64,000 bases of DNA, taken from NCBI RefSeq assembly GCF_018135625.1, contig NZ_CP073078.1, positions 2,884,501-2,948,500 on the forward strand. Reading direction: 5' to 3'. Below the pieces are notes generated by a model. It searched no databases. It was not told the origin of the DNA and saw nothing but the letters and a program-made list of their open reading frames with translations. Positions 27,389-36,144 of the stretch are shown here, piece by piece. This DNA is from Phenylobacterium montanum (GTDB lineage: Bacteria; Pseudomonadota; Alphaproteobacteria; Caulobacterales; Caulobacteraceae). Both the position numbers and the translations under genes were made by a program. Position 1 is the stretch's first letter. The number at the start of each line of letters is the position of its first letter.

Positions 27389-28690
27389 TCAACCGCGGGC
27401 CGGCTCCTCAGAACGCAGCATGGCGGCGAGGAGCGCCAGGGCGGCGAGGCCCACGACGCCAAAGCTGACGGTGAAAGCCCAGATGCCCTGGACCACGCTC
27501 AGACGTGCGACGAGGGCGTAGAGGGCGAAGGCGGCGGTGGACACCATGGCTACGATCATCAGCCGGCGGATGGCGCGCGGGTGGCCGCTGTGGCCGACCA
27601 GGTGCGAGCCCACGGCGAAGGCCGCGCCCGACAGGATGGCCAAGGCCGCGGGCATGCCGGCGCCCGGCGGCACGACATTGTTGTGACCGAGCAGGAGGTT
27701 GAAGGTCCGCTCCTGCTGGAACGCCACCGCCGCGGCCACCACGGCCGAGGCGCCGCCGCCGGCCAGCAGGGCCGCCGCCGCCGGCAGGCGGGCCTTGTGC
27801 GGCTGGTGGCTGAAGATGGCGTGGGAAACCCTGGGCAGGGCGATCTCGGACAGGTTGCGGGTGACCAGCACCGTCATGCGCAGCAGCTTGAGCACCGAGT
27901 CCAGGGCCACCAGGCCCGGGCCGATGCCGAAGCGGGCGGCGAATACGGCGTAGGGGCCGTTCATGGTCAGCCACTCGGCGAAGGTCGCCTGCAGCGACAC
28001 CCACAGGCGCTGGACGTGCTGCCAGGCCTTGACCCGCGTCAGGCCGCGCGGCCAGTGGAACAGGTCGCTCTCGCGCCCCACCAGCAGCAGCAGCCAGGCG
28101 TGGAAGACGACCGTCACTGCGGCCATCACCAGGTTGAAGCCCAGATAGTCGTGGGCGAAGAACAGCCAGGCCAGGACGGCGTAGGTGATCACCCGGCGGG
28201 CGAAGGTCACCGCCTCGAACTGCATGGCCCGGCCCGTGGCCATCATGGTCATCTGCAGTTCCGAGTACCAGACGTTGTTGAAGGTGGCGGTGAACAGCAG
28301 CGCGGCCATGGTGGCGTAGGCGCGCAGGTCCAGGGCTCCCACCAGCGGCGGTATGGCCAGGGAGGCCAGGAGCAGGACGCCCTGGCTCGCCTGCAGCGCC
28401 GCGGCGGCTTCCGGCGAGCTGTCGGCCCGCGATGTCTTCACCAGCCGCTCGCGCAGCAGCACGAAATTGGCCCGGGAGACCGCCTGGTTGATCGGCAGCA
28501 GGTACATGCTGGCCGCCTGGATCGCCACGGTCATCTGGTAGGTCGGATGGTCCACCACCCGGGCGATCACCAGGATCTGCGCCAGGGAATAGAGAATGGT
28601 CAGGGCGGCGTTGGCGGCGTGCACGCCGGCGAAACCCGTGGCGAAGGCCCAGGCGCGGCGCGCCAGGCCCGGGTTGGCGTCGTCCTTCAC
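27389..28690 (-). CDS. Polysaccharide flippase-like membrane protein
   Basis: A 433-aa inner-membrane protein with about 12 hydrophobic segments in the pattern of Wzx/MOP-superfamily exporters, starting with GVHAANAALTILYSLAQILV. It starts with GTG at 28690 and overlaps the glycosyltransferase stop (GTGA). Its neighbours are a glycosyltransferase, a sugar-nucleotide enzyme and ugd. The likely role is to flip a lipid-linked sugar unit across the inner membrane; assignment rests on topology and context, since no catalytic motif exists in this family. Confidence 0.7.
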   Translation of the reverse strand: MKDDANPGLARRAWAFATGFAGVHAANAALTILYSLAQILVIARVVDHPTYQMTVAIQAASMYLLPINQAVSRANFVLLRERLVKTSRADSSPEAAAALQASQGVLLLASLAIPPLVGALDLRAYATMAALLFTATFNNVWYSELQMTMMATGRAMQFEAVTFARRVITYAVLAWLFFAHDYLGFNLVMAAVTVVFHAWLLLLVGRESDLFHWPRGLTRVKAWQHVQRLWVSLQATFAEWLTMNGPYAVFAARFGIGPGLVALDSVLKLLRMTVLVTRNLSEIALPRVSHAIFSHQPHKARLPAAAALLAGGGASAVVAAAVAFQQERTFNLLLGHNNVVPPGAGMPAALAILSGAAFAVGSHLVGHSGHPRAIRRLMIVAMVSTAAFALYALVARLSVVQGIWAFTVSFGVVGLAALALLAAMLRSEEPARG

Positions 28691-29856
28691 GGCCGCTGCG
28701 CGCGCAACTGCTGGATGAAGGCGTGCAGGGTCCGGCCGCGGTCGGCCCAGTCATAGGCCTTGTCGCAGTGCTCGTAGGCCGCAGCCTGCACTGCGTTCAG
28801 GGTGTCGAAGTCGTCGATCAGGGCGGGAATGGCCTTGGCCATGTCGTCGACCGTCTCGACGCCCACGAAGTGCACGCCGGCGGTGAAGCCCATGCCGGCC
28901 AGGGCCTTGTGCACCGCCAGCATCGGCGTGCGGTGGAAGGCGTGGGTCAGGGCGCGGTGCTTGAAGCCGCCGCCGATCTCGTCCGGGATCAGGGCGATGC
29001 GCACGGTCTGCAGATAGGCGCCGGCGTCCTCGACATAGCCGACGAAATTGAAGTCAGGATACTTGCGGCTCAGCGCCTCCTTGTCGCCGGGGCCGACGAT
29101 ATCGACCTGGCAGACCGACTGGACCTTGTGGCGCGCCAGCGCCTCCAGCACCCGCTCGAGCACCATGCGCTTGTGGTGCGCCTGGTGGCCGCCCATGACG
29201 CAGACCCGGCGGGGCACGCTGTCATCCACCACCCGCGGCGGCGAGCGCTGGCCCTTGTAGCCGGGCATGACAACCACGCCGGGGGTGTCGACGATGGCGG
29301 CGAAGCTCAGCCGGTCCGCCTCGGTGTTGGCCACCAGGCCATCGGCCGCCTGGTTGGCCCTGCGCTCGAGGCGGCCGGCCTTCCAGGTGTCGAGCGCCAA
29401 GGCAGCCTTCATCAGCGGCGACCGCTCGGCCTGAACCATCTGGCGGCGGACATTGTGCTCGTTGTTGTGGTCGATCACCAGGATCGGCGGGTGACCCGGC
29501 CCCAGCCGCCGGATCAAAGGCTCGACGATCCAGAACATGCCGATGAAGTCGACCAGGATCGCTTCGACTCCGGCCGAGGCCTTCACCGCTGCGTCGAGAT
29601 AGGGCGCGCAGTCGTGGCGGAAGGCCACGTTCGGCAGGGTCGAGAACAGGCTGAGCAGCCTCGGCGGCGCGTTGCGGCTGACGAACGACCAGCTGATTTC
29701 GGGCCGCTGCGGCGGAACCAGGTCTGGGCTGGCGAAGGCCAGGGCGCGCACGGGTTCGCAGTCGGCGAGGCTGTGCAGCAGTTCGCGCGTGTAGTCGATG
29801 TCGCCGCCCAGCATCGGCGGGTAGGGAGCCCAGCGGGTCAGCCAGAGATAGGTCAT
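28687..29856 (-). CDS. Glycosyltransferase (GT4-like)
   Basis: A 389-aa GT-B fold protein. It begins LWLTRWAPYPPMLGGDIDYTREL, the usual acceptor-side start of family 4 enzymes with the P-x-x-GG-x-x-x-Y pattern. The second domain contains VCVMGGHQAHHKR and FVGYVEDAGAYL. It uses a nucleotide sugar to extend a lipid-linked glycan at the cytoplasmic face. Four-base overlaps with both neighbours (ATGA upstream, GTGA downstream) make it part of a tight operon. Confidence 0.78.
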   Translation of the reverse strand: MTYLWLTRWAPYPPMLGGDIDYTRELLHSLADCEPVRALAFASPDLVPPQRPEISWSFVSRNAPPRLLSLFSTLPNVAFRHDCAPYLDAAVKASAGVEAILVDFIGMFWIVEPLIRRLGPGHPPILVIDHNNEHNVRRQMVQAERSPLMKAALALDTWKAGRLERRANQAADGLVANTEADRLSFAAIVDTPGVVVMPGYKGQRSPPRVVDDSVPRRVCVMGGHQAHHKRMVLERVLEALARHKVQSVCQVDIVGPGDKEALSRKYPDFNFVGYVEDAGAYLQTVRIALIPDEIGGGFKHRALTHAFHRTPMLAVHKALAGMGFTAGVHFVGVETVDDMAKAIPALIDDFDTLNAVQAAAYEHCDKAYDWADRGRTLHAFIQQLRAQRP

Positions 29857-31082
29857 GGCGCTCCGCAGGCGCGATCGAGCAGGGGCGCGAGCGCGTCGAG
29901 CAGGTCGCCGCCCTGATAGAGGCGAGAGCCGATTCCGGCGGCCTCGGCGGCCTGAATATCAGTAGGGTTGTCGCCGATCAGCTGGCTGCGGCCGAGATCG
30001 ACCGGCCAACGGGCGGCGAGGTCCAGGATCATGCCGGCCCCGGGCTTTCGCCAGTCGCAGGCCTTTGCATAGGCCTCGACCGCGCCCTCGGGGTGGTGCG
30101 GACAGTGGCGGATGTCGTCCAGATGGGCGCCGTGGGCGCGCAGGGTCTGTTGCACATGGGCGTGCAGGGCGCGCACCGCGGCCTCGTCGTAATAGCCGCG
30201 CGCCACCCCGGCCTGGTTGGTCACCAGAAAGGCGAACAGGCCGCGGTCGTTGGCGGCCTTGACCGCAGCGATAGCGCCGGGCGTCCACTCGAAGTCCTCG
30301 GGCTTGTGCACATAGCCGTGGTCGATGTTCAACACCCCGTCCCGGTCGAAGAAGATCGCCGGGCGCCCGAGGCTGCCGGGGACCAGGGCCTGGGCTGCGT
30401 CGAGGGCGTCAGGGATGCCAATATCGAGAAAGAAGCCCTGCTGCGGCCGGCCGGCGACCTTGCCCCGGGCGGCCAGGGCCGGCAGCACCTCGGCCTCGAA
30501 GGAGCCCTTTTCCGGCGCGCCTTCGGCGACGCTGCGGTCCAGCAGATAAACTCCGCCGTTGATCAGGCCGCCGCCGGCGTCGCCGCGCTCGCGAAAACCG
30601 CGGATGACCTCGCCGTCCAGGTCGACCACGCCGAAGCGGGAGGCGTCGTCCACCCGCCGCAGGCTCAGCACCGCCGCAGCGTCCGGATTGCGGGCGGCGA
30701 CCGACACAAGATCCAGCCAATTGAAATCGAACACCGAGTCGCCGTTCAGCAGCACGAACCGCTCATCCAGCCGGTCGGCGGCGAAACGCAGGGCCCCGCC
30801 GGTGCCCATGGGCTGCGGCTCGACCACCAGCTCGACCTGGAAGTCGGGATCCTCGGGCAGGCTTTCGATGAAATTGACGATGGCTTCCGAGCGGTGGCCG
30901 GCCAGGAGCAGCACGCGGCTGAAGCCGAACCGGCGGGCGTGCCACAACAGGTAGTCCAGGAAGGGCTTGCCCCCGACCGGAACCAGCGGCTTGGGCAGGC
31001 CGGCCAGACGGTCGCCCAGGCGGGTGCCCAGGCCGCCGACCAGGATCACGCATTGGCTCGGCGCTGGCCCTTTCGGGGTCAT
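29853..31082 (-). CDS. Bifunctional sugar nucleotidyltransferase / heptose-bisphosphate phosphatase fusion
   Basis: A two-domain cytosolic protein of 409 aa. Residues about 1-225 form a nucleotidyltransferase (HddC/GlmU-like: VILVGGLGTRLGDRL, then KPLVPVGGKPFLDYLL). Residues about 235-400 form a HAD phosphatase of the GmhB type: FDRDGVLNIDHGYV, LVTNQAGVARGYY, a zinc-loop-like CPHHPEGAVEAYAKAC, and IGDNPTDIQAA. Separate enzymes in other bacteria make ADP- or GDP-heptose; their fusion suggests a heptose-type sugar in this polysaccharide. ATG 31082 has no good ribosome site, and a GTG at 31169 is an alternative start. Confidence 0.82.
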   Translation of the reverse strand: MTPKGPAPSQCVILVGGLGTRLGDRLAGLPKPLVPVGGKPFLDYLLWHARRFGFSRVLLLAGHRSEAIVNFIESLPEDPDFQVELVVEPQPMGTGGALRFAADRLDERFVLLNGDSVFDFNWLDLVSVAARNPDAAAVLSLRRVDDASRFGVVDLDGEVIRGFRERGDAGGGLINGGVYLLDRSVAEGAPEKGSFEAEVLPALAARGKVAGRPQQGFFLDIGIPDALDAAQALVPGSLGRPAIFFDRDGVLNIDHGYVHKPEDFEWTPGAIAAVKAANDRGLFAFLVTNQAGVARGYYDEAAVRALHAHVQQTLRAHGAHLDDIRHCPHHPEGAVEAYAKACDWRKPGAGMILDLAARWPVDLGRSQLIGDNPTDIQAAEAAGIGSRLYQGGDLLDALAPLLDRACGAP

Positions 31083-31276
31083 CTGAGGGGTCCGGTCGAT
31101 CGCCAGCTCGAAAGCTCCCTTGGTACGCCCCTGCTGTATGACTTCGATTTCGAAAACGTCACACCGCACACGATTCTCGCCGCGCCCCGGGCCGTTTCTA
31201 ACGACCCGGGGAACGGAGTGTCCAGCCTGGCCGGACGGTCAGGCCGAGCTGTAAGCCACTGTTATGACCAGATCCT

Positions 31277-32575
31277 TCACCGCCCGACGGAGGTGTACCG
31301 GAAGCCGCGGCCCTGCAACTCGGCCGGGCGATAGATGTTGCGCAGGTCGATCAGGGCCGAGCCGTTCATCAGTTCCTTGACCCGGCCGAGGTCGAGGGCG
31401 CGGAACTGGTCCCACTCGGTGAGGATCACCAGGCCGTCCGCGCCGGCGCAGGCCTCGTAGGGACCTTCCGTCAGCTCGATCTGGGGCAGCAGATGGCGCG
31501 CCTCGTGCCCCTCGGGATCGAAGGCCCGGACCTTGGCTCCCTGTGCGATCAGGGCGGGAATGATCTCGAGGCTGGGCGCGTCGCGCATGTCGTCGGTGTT
31601 CGGCTTGAAGGTCAGGCCCAGCACGCCGATGGTCTTGCCCTCGACAGAGCCGCCCATCGCCCGGACGATCTTGTCGGCCATGGCCTTCTTGCGTGCGTCG
31701 TTGACCTGGACGGTGGTCTCGATCAGGCGCACCGGGCTGCCGGCGTCGGCCGCCGTGCGCACCAGGGCCAGGGTGTCCTTCGGAAAGCAGGAACCGCCAT
31801 AGCCAGGCCCGGCGTGCAGGAACTTGGAGCCGATGCGGCCGTCGAGGCCGATGCCACGAGCCACCTGCTGCACGTCGGCGCCGACAGCTTCGCAGAGGTC
31901 GGCCATTTCGTTGATGAAGGTGATCTTCATCGCCAGAAAGGCGTTAGCGGCGTACTTGATCAGCTCCGATGTGCGCCGGCCGGTGAACAGGATCGGGGTC
32001 TCGTTCAGGTTCAGCGGACGGTAGAGTTCGCTCATCACCGCCCGGGCGCGCTCGTCCTCGATACCCACCACCACCCGGTCCGGGCGCTTGAAATCGTTGA
32101 TCGCAGCACCCTCACGCAGGAATTCGGGGTTGGAGACGACCGCGACATCGGCGGCGGGACGGATCTTCTTGATGATCGCCTCGATCTCGTCGCCAGTGCC
32201 GACCGGGACGGTCGACTTGGTGACCACCACGGTGAAGCCATCGACCAGGGTCGCGATCTCCTCGGCCACGGCATAGACGTAGGACAGGTCCGCATGGCCG
32301 TCGCCGCGGCGGCTGGGCGTGCCCACGGCGATGAACACGGCGTCGGCGGCGGCGACCGCCGCGGCCGCGTCGGTGGCGAACTTCAGCCGGCCTGCCTTGA
32401 CGTTATTGGCGACCAAAAGGTCCAGGCCCGGCTCGTAGATCGGCATGATCCCGTCTTCGAGGCGGCCGATCTTGCCGGCGTCCTTGTCGATGCAGACCAC
32501 CTCATGGCCGAAGTCGGCGAAGCACGCCCCCGACACCAGACCCACATAGCCCGTACCAATCATCGCAACGCGCAT
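31277..32575 (-). CDS. ugd: UDP-glucose 6-dehydrogenase
   Basis: This enzyme oxidises UDP-glucose to UDP-glucuronate with two NAD. It is 432 aa, the family's usual length. The N-terminal NAD-binding motif is GTGYVGLVSGACFADFGHEV, and the catalytic Cys lies in YGGSCFPKDTLAL near residue 260. TFKPNTDDMRDAPS marks the C-terminal UDP-binding domain. AGGGA precedes the ATG. In this locus it supplies the acidic sugar for the exopolysaccharide. Confidence 0.94.
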   Translation of the reverse strand: MRVAMIGTGYVGLVSGACFADFGHEVVCIDKDAGKIGRLEDGIMPIYEPGLDLLVANNVKAGRLKFATDAAAAVAAADAVFIAVGTPSRRGDGHADLSYVYAVAEEIATLVDGFTVVVTKSTVPVGTGDEIEAIIKKIRPAADVAVVSNPEFLREGAAINDFKRPDRVVVGIEDERARAVMSELYRPLNLNETPILFTGRRTSELIKYAANAFLAMKITFINEMADLCEAVGADVQQVARGIGLDGRIGSKFLHAGPGYGGSCFPKDTLALVRTAADAGSPVRLIETTVQVNDARKKAMADKIVRAMGGSVEGKTIGVLGLTFKPNTDDMRDAPSLEIIPALIAQGAKVRAFDPEGHEARHLLPQIELTEGPYEACAGADGLVILTEWDQFRALDLGRVKELMNGSALIDLRNIYRPAELQGRGFRYTSVGR

Positions 32576-32738
32576 ACGCCATATTCCCTGTTAAGCGCCC
32601 CGCAGGCCGAAGGGCGCGCCAGGCTGGCACGATCCCGCGACATCGATGCGACGCTGATGGCCCCGTCCGAAAGTTCCCGGAAAAACACGGTCCGCCGCCA
32701 AGCGTTCCCGCTCCAGCAAAGCTCGCGCCAGATTTAGC

Positions 32739-33419
32739 TCAATATGAGCCCCGACGCAGCAGCACGGCGGGTATCGTCGCCAGCAGGATCTTCAGGTCCA
32801 GCAGGAAGGATTTGGACCGAGCATAGGTGACGTCCAGCGCCACCCGGCGGCGATAGCTGACATCGTTGCGCCCGCTGACCTGCCACAGGCCGGTGATGCC
32901 GGGGTTCACGGAGCAGTAGTGGCGCATATAGTGGCCATAGCGCTTGGCCTCGGCGGCCACGATCGGGCGCGGCCCCACTAGGCTCATCTCCCCACGGAGC
33001 ACATTGATCAACTGGGGGATCTCATCGACGCTGGAGCGGCGCAGGAAGGTTCCGAGACCGGTGATGCGCGGATCGTCACGCAGCTTGTGGTCGCGATCCC
33101 ATTCGGCCCGGGCCGCCGGGTCCTGGGTCAGGAGCAGCTGCAGGCGCTGGTCGGCGTCCACCAGCATCGAGCGGAACTTCAGGCACTTGAACGCCACCCC
33201 GCCCCGGCCGATGCGGGTCTGGGCGTAGATGATCGGTCCGCCGTCCTGCAGCCAGATGGCCAGGGCCACCAGGGCCATCATCGGGGCCAGGAACACCAGG
33301 GCGAAGCAAGACACGGAGATGTCGACGAGCCGCCCGAGGCTTTCGCCGCGCTGGACTTCGCCGCCGGTGATACCGGACGGGCGACCTAGTCCGGACGATA
33401 TGTTCGTCTCGACGCTCAT
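32739..33419 (-). CDS. Initiating sugar-phosphate transferase (polyprenyl-phosphate type)
   Basis: A 226-aa protein of the bacterial sugar transferase family (WbaP/RfbP/PssY catalytic domain). It has one membrane segment at about residues 33-60 and then the conserved core: FKCLKFRSM, LGTFLRRSSVDEIPQLINVL, GEMSLVGPRP, and NPGITGLWQVSGR. It moves a sugar phosphate from a nucleotide sugar to undecaprenyl phosphate, the first step of repeat-unit assembly. It is the short form without the extra N-terminal membrane domain. In Caulobacter such proteins start holdfast or capsule polysaccharide synthesis. Confidence 0.92.
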   Translation of the reverse strand: MSVETNISSGLGRPSGITGGEVQRGESLGRLVDISVSCFALVFLAPMMALVALAIWLQDGGPIIYAQTRIGRGGVAFKCLKFRSMLVDADQRLQLLLTQDPAARAEWDRDHKLRDDPRITGLGTFLRRSSVDEIPQLINVLRGEMSLVGPRPIVAAEAKRYGHYMRHYCSVNPGITGLWQVSGRNDVSYRRRVALDVTYARSKSFLLDLKILLATIPAVLLRRGSY

Positions 33420-33594
33420 CTCAGCCCCAGCCGCGTGGTCTTTCGACGGTTAAGGAATATCAAAGCTTGATCCGTCGATCCATACACGGCCGATTGATTG
33501 GGGAAAGTCTGCATCTGTAGCGCGCTAAAGATGCACTTCGGGGCGATAAAGCGCCCGATTCTCCGGCGATACTGCGGCACGACGGCGACTTCGC

Positions 33595-34941
33595 TCAGGA
33601 AACGGCGACGCCGGCCGCCTCGGCTTCCCCGACGCGGACCGGCGAATAGCCGCGCGCGGCGATCGCTTCCGACACGCGCAGGTTGATCAGGTTGAACAGT
33701 TGCGAGGCGGCGATGGCGCCCGCGGTTCCCATCAGCCCCCACTGGCGGCTGCCCCACCAGATGAAGGCCACCGAGACGACCGCGGTCAGCATGCGGCCGA
33801 TGAACATCAGCCGCCCGGCCCGGAGCACGATCAGATAGGTCTCGGAGGGCAGGTTGAGGCACATCATGAAGAAGCCCAGGGCCAGAACCCGCACCTCCTG
33901 GGCGTGGCCGGCATAGGCCTCACCGAAGGCGACCTTCAGGACCGGCCCGGCGAAAAGGACGATCAGGCCGAGATAGGCGCCGGTGAGCGTGGCCAGGAGC
34001 AGCCGCGTGCGGTTGACCGAGCCCCTGAGCCCCGGCAGGCCGCCGCTGACCAAGGCGCGGGCGGCCCTGGGCTTGTCCAGGGAATCCACCGCCGTCACCG
34101 TGCTGATCGCCGGATTGCACAGGGTGCGGGTGGCGGTGAAGCTCGCGGCGGCGGTCGGTCCCGCCAGGGCCCCGACCAGAACCACCAGGGAGGAATTGTA
34201 GACGGCGAAGGGGATGTGGGCCATGCCCTGCCAGAAGGCGAAATGGGCGTGGGTCCGCCAGCGGCGATAGCTTTCGCGCCAGTCGGGCATGCCGGGCCAC
34301 AGGGCGATGGCGCCCGGCAGCATGCCCAGCACCCCGCCCAGGGTCCAGGCCGAGGCGCTGATCGCCCCATTGTGCATCCCGCGGGTGGCTATGATCACCG
34401 CCAGGCCCGACAGGGAATAGAGCACCGAAGTCAGGGCCGCGGTCGCCGGCAGCTTGGCCTGGTAGAGCCAGCGCCGCGCGAACTCGGCCAGCATCATCGC
34501 CGGGGCGGCGAAGGTGGCGTAGGCCAGCGCGCGCACCGCCCAGTCGATGCTGGGGTTCCACAGCGTGGCGACCAGGGCGAGCGCGCCAGTGATCAGGGCC
34601 AGAGCGACCAGGCTGAGGCCGGCGAAGGCGGTCGACGCCCACCACCAGGCCCCCGAGGTGCGGCCGTGCTTCTCGTCCTCGGCGGCGGCGACGATGAACG
34701 GCAGGATGACATTGGCCCGGTGCAGGCCGAAGGCGAAGTAGTTGACCCCCAGCATCACCCCGATGGAGGCGAACTGCTCGTGGCTGAGGCTGCGGGCCAG
34801 CAGCGCGCTCATCAGGATGTTGGCGACGCCCTGCAGCCCCTGGTCGGCGAAAGAGGCCAGCCGGTCTTTGGCGGCCAGAAGGCGCGCCGAGCCCGGCAGG
34901 CGGGAAAGGGTGTCGACGACGAGGGCTTCGAAGCGGGCCAT
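33595..34941 (-). CDS. Polysaccharide flippase-like membrane protein (second copy type)
   Basis: A 448-aa protein with about 12 hydrophobic segments of the MOP/Wzx type. It is different in sequence from the protein at 27,389-28,690, so the locus holds two unlike flippase candidates. The N-terminus (LQGVANILMSALLARSLSHEQF) matches the first helix and loop of this superfamily. No clear ribosome site is seen before the ATG. It probably exports a lipid-linked sugar unit; one of the two flippases may act on another glycan. Confidence 0.72.
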   Translation of the reverse strand: MARFEALVVDTLSRLPGSARLLAAKDRLASFADQGLQGVANILMSALLARSLSHEQFASIGVMLGVNYFAFGLHRANVILPFIVAAAEDEKHGRTSGAWWWASTAFAGLSLVALALITGALALVATLWNPSIDWAVRALAYATFAAPAMMLAEFARRWLYQAKLPATAALTSVLYSLSGLAVIIATRGMHNGAISASAWTLGGVLGMLPGAIALWPGMPDWRESYRRWRTHAHFAFWQGMAHIPFAVYNSSLVVLVGALAGPTAAASFTATRTLCNPAISTVTAVDSLDKPRAARALVSGGLPGLRGSVNRTRLLLATLTGAYLGLIVLFAGPVLKVAFGEAYAGHAQEVRVLALGFFMMCLNLPSETYLIVLRAGRLMFIGRMLTAVVSVAFIWWGSRQWGLMGTAGAIAASQLFNLINLRVSEAIAARGYSPVRVGEAEAAGVAVS

Positions 34942-34999
34942 GGAGGCGATGATCTACCGGCTGTTCCCGACCATTCGGTGAAGATTGCGACGCCGCCGT

Positions 35000-35842
35000 C
35001 TAGGAACAGGCGGCGGCCAGGGCGTCCAGGTGGTGGGGGCTGCTGGTGCCGGCGATGACGCAGGTCACGTCGGGGCGCGCCGCCGCCGCGGCCACCGCCT
35101 CCACCGGCTTCAGCGAGGGCTGCAGGCGGATCACCTCTCGGGCGAAGACGCCGATGCCGCGGTCGGCGATGGCCTTGGCCATGCCGTTGGCCTGGGCGCG
35201 CTCGATCACGTCCATGGGCAGTTGCAGGAGGCTGAGACCCGGCACGGCCAGGGCCGCCTCCAGACAGGCGTCGTCGTCGCAGCTTATGCCGAAATAGCCG
35301 GTCTTGCCGGCGGTCTTCAGGGCCATCAGCGCCTCGGCCACGCCCGGCTGGCGCACGGTCGCCGCCGACGGGCTGTGCATCAGGACCGCGTCCACGTGGT
35401 CCAGGCCCAGCCGGCGCAGCGAGGCGTCGAGCGCAGCGGCGTAGCGGGTCGGCGTGAAGTCCTCGGCCATGGATCCGTCCCGCTGGGCGGCGACCTGGGC
35501 GCCCGCCTTCATCGCCTGCACCAGCGGCTTCAGCACCGGCTTGAAGGGCGCCATCAGCCGCATCTTGGCCGAGAACAGCTTGCCGAACTTGGTGACCACG
35601 AAGGCCTGGTCGCGCCGGCCGCGGATGGCTCGGCCGATTTCGCGCTCGCTGTCGCCCTGGCCATAGATGTCGGCGGTGTCGAACACGGTCACCCCGAGAT
35701 CGAGGGCATGGGCCAGGACCTGGCGGATCTGCGACATGGGGGCGGGGTTGTTGAACGAGCCGACCTTGCTGCAGCCCAGGCCCAGCTTGGAGAGCCCGAC
35801 CTCGGCCCCGGTGTCGGGATCCCTGAACACACCCGTTCGCAT
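35000..35842 (-). CDS. Aldo/keto reductase
   Basis: A 280-aa NADPH-dependent TIM-barrel reductase. The catalytic tetrad can be traced: Asp and Tyr in FDTADIYGQGDSE, Lys in VVTKFGK, and His in VLMHSPS. ATG 35842 follows GGAG; TTG 35845 is less likely. The fold often reduces sugar or steroid carbonyls; in this polysaccharide locus it may act on a sugar intermediate, but that is only context. Confidence 0.86.
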   Translation of the reverse strand: MRTGVFRDPDTGAEVGLSKLGLGCSKVGSFNNPAPMSQIRQVLAHALDLGVTVFDTADIYGQGDSEREIGRAIRGRRDQAFVVTKFGKLFSAKMRLMAPFKPVLKPLVQAMKAGAQVAAQRDGSMAEDFTPTRYAAALDASLRRLGLDHVDAVLMHSPSAATVRQPGVAEALMALKTAGKTGYFGISCDDDACLEAALAVPGLSLLQLPMDVIERAQANGMAKAIADRGIGVFAREVIRLQPSLKPVEAVAAAAARPDVTCVIAGTSSPHHLDALAAACS

Positions 35843-36144
35843 CAATGGCTCCGATCGTCTCGCAAAGGCCCTCGCCCCGGCCCCCGGGGCTCTTAGCGGA
35901 TCAGGCTTTGGACTAGAAGCTGCAACTGAGCAGGAGGTTCCAGCGATCGAATCATGCCGACGCGCCCATCCCGGCCGCGCGCGCCGCCGCGAAATCGATC
36001 ACGATCGCGCCACACGGGCGACGGCCACTTCCGTGATGGGAGAAATTGCAGGTCAATGCAGATTGACTCTGTATATGGAACCGCTGGTCGAGGACAGGTA
36101 TTGACGTCAGGCGGGAAAGCGGGCGGCAATCTCGAAAGGATTGG
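35843..36144. other. Intergenic region before the glycosyltransferase
   Basis: A 302-bp stretch between the divergent aldo/keto reductase and glycosyltransferase genes. It has lower GC around 36,040-36,090, as expected of a promoter region, and contains TTGACT (36063-36068) and TTGACG (about 36110), but I cannot match a -10 box at proper spacing. No ORF is supported. Confidence 0.35.
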
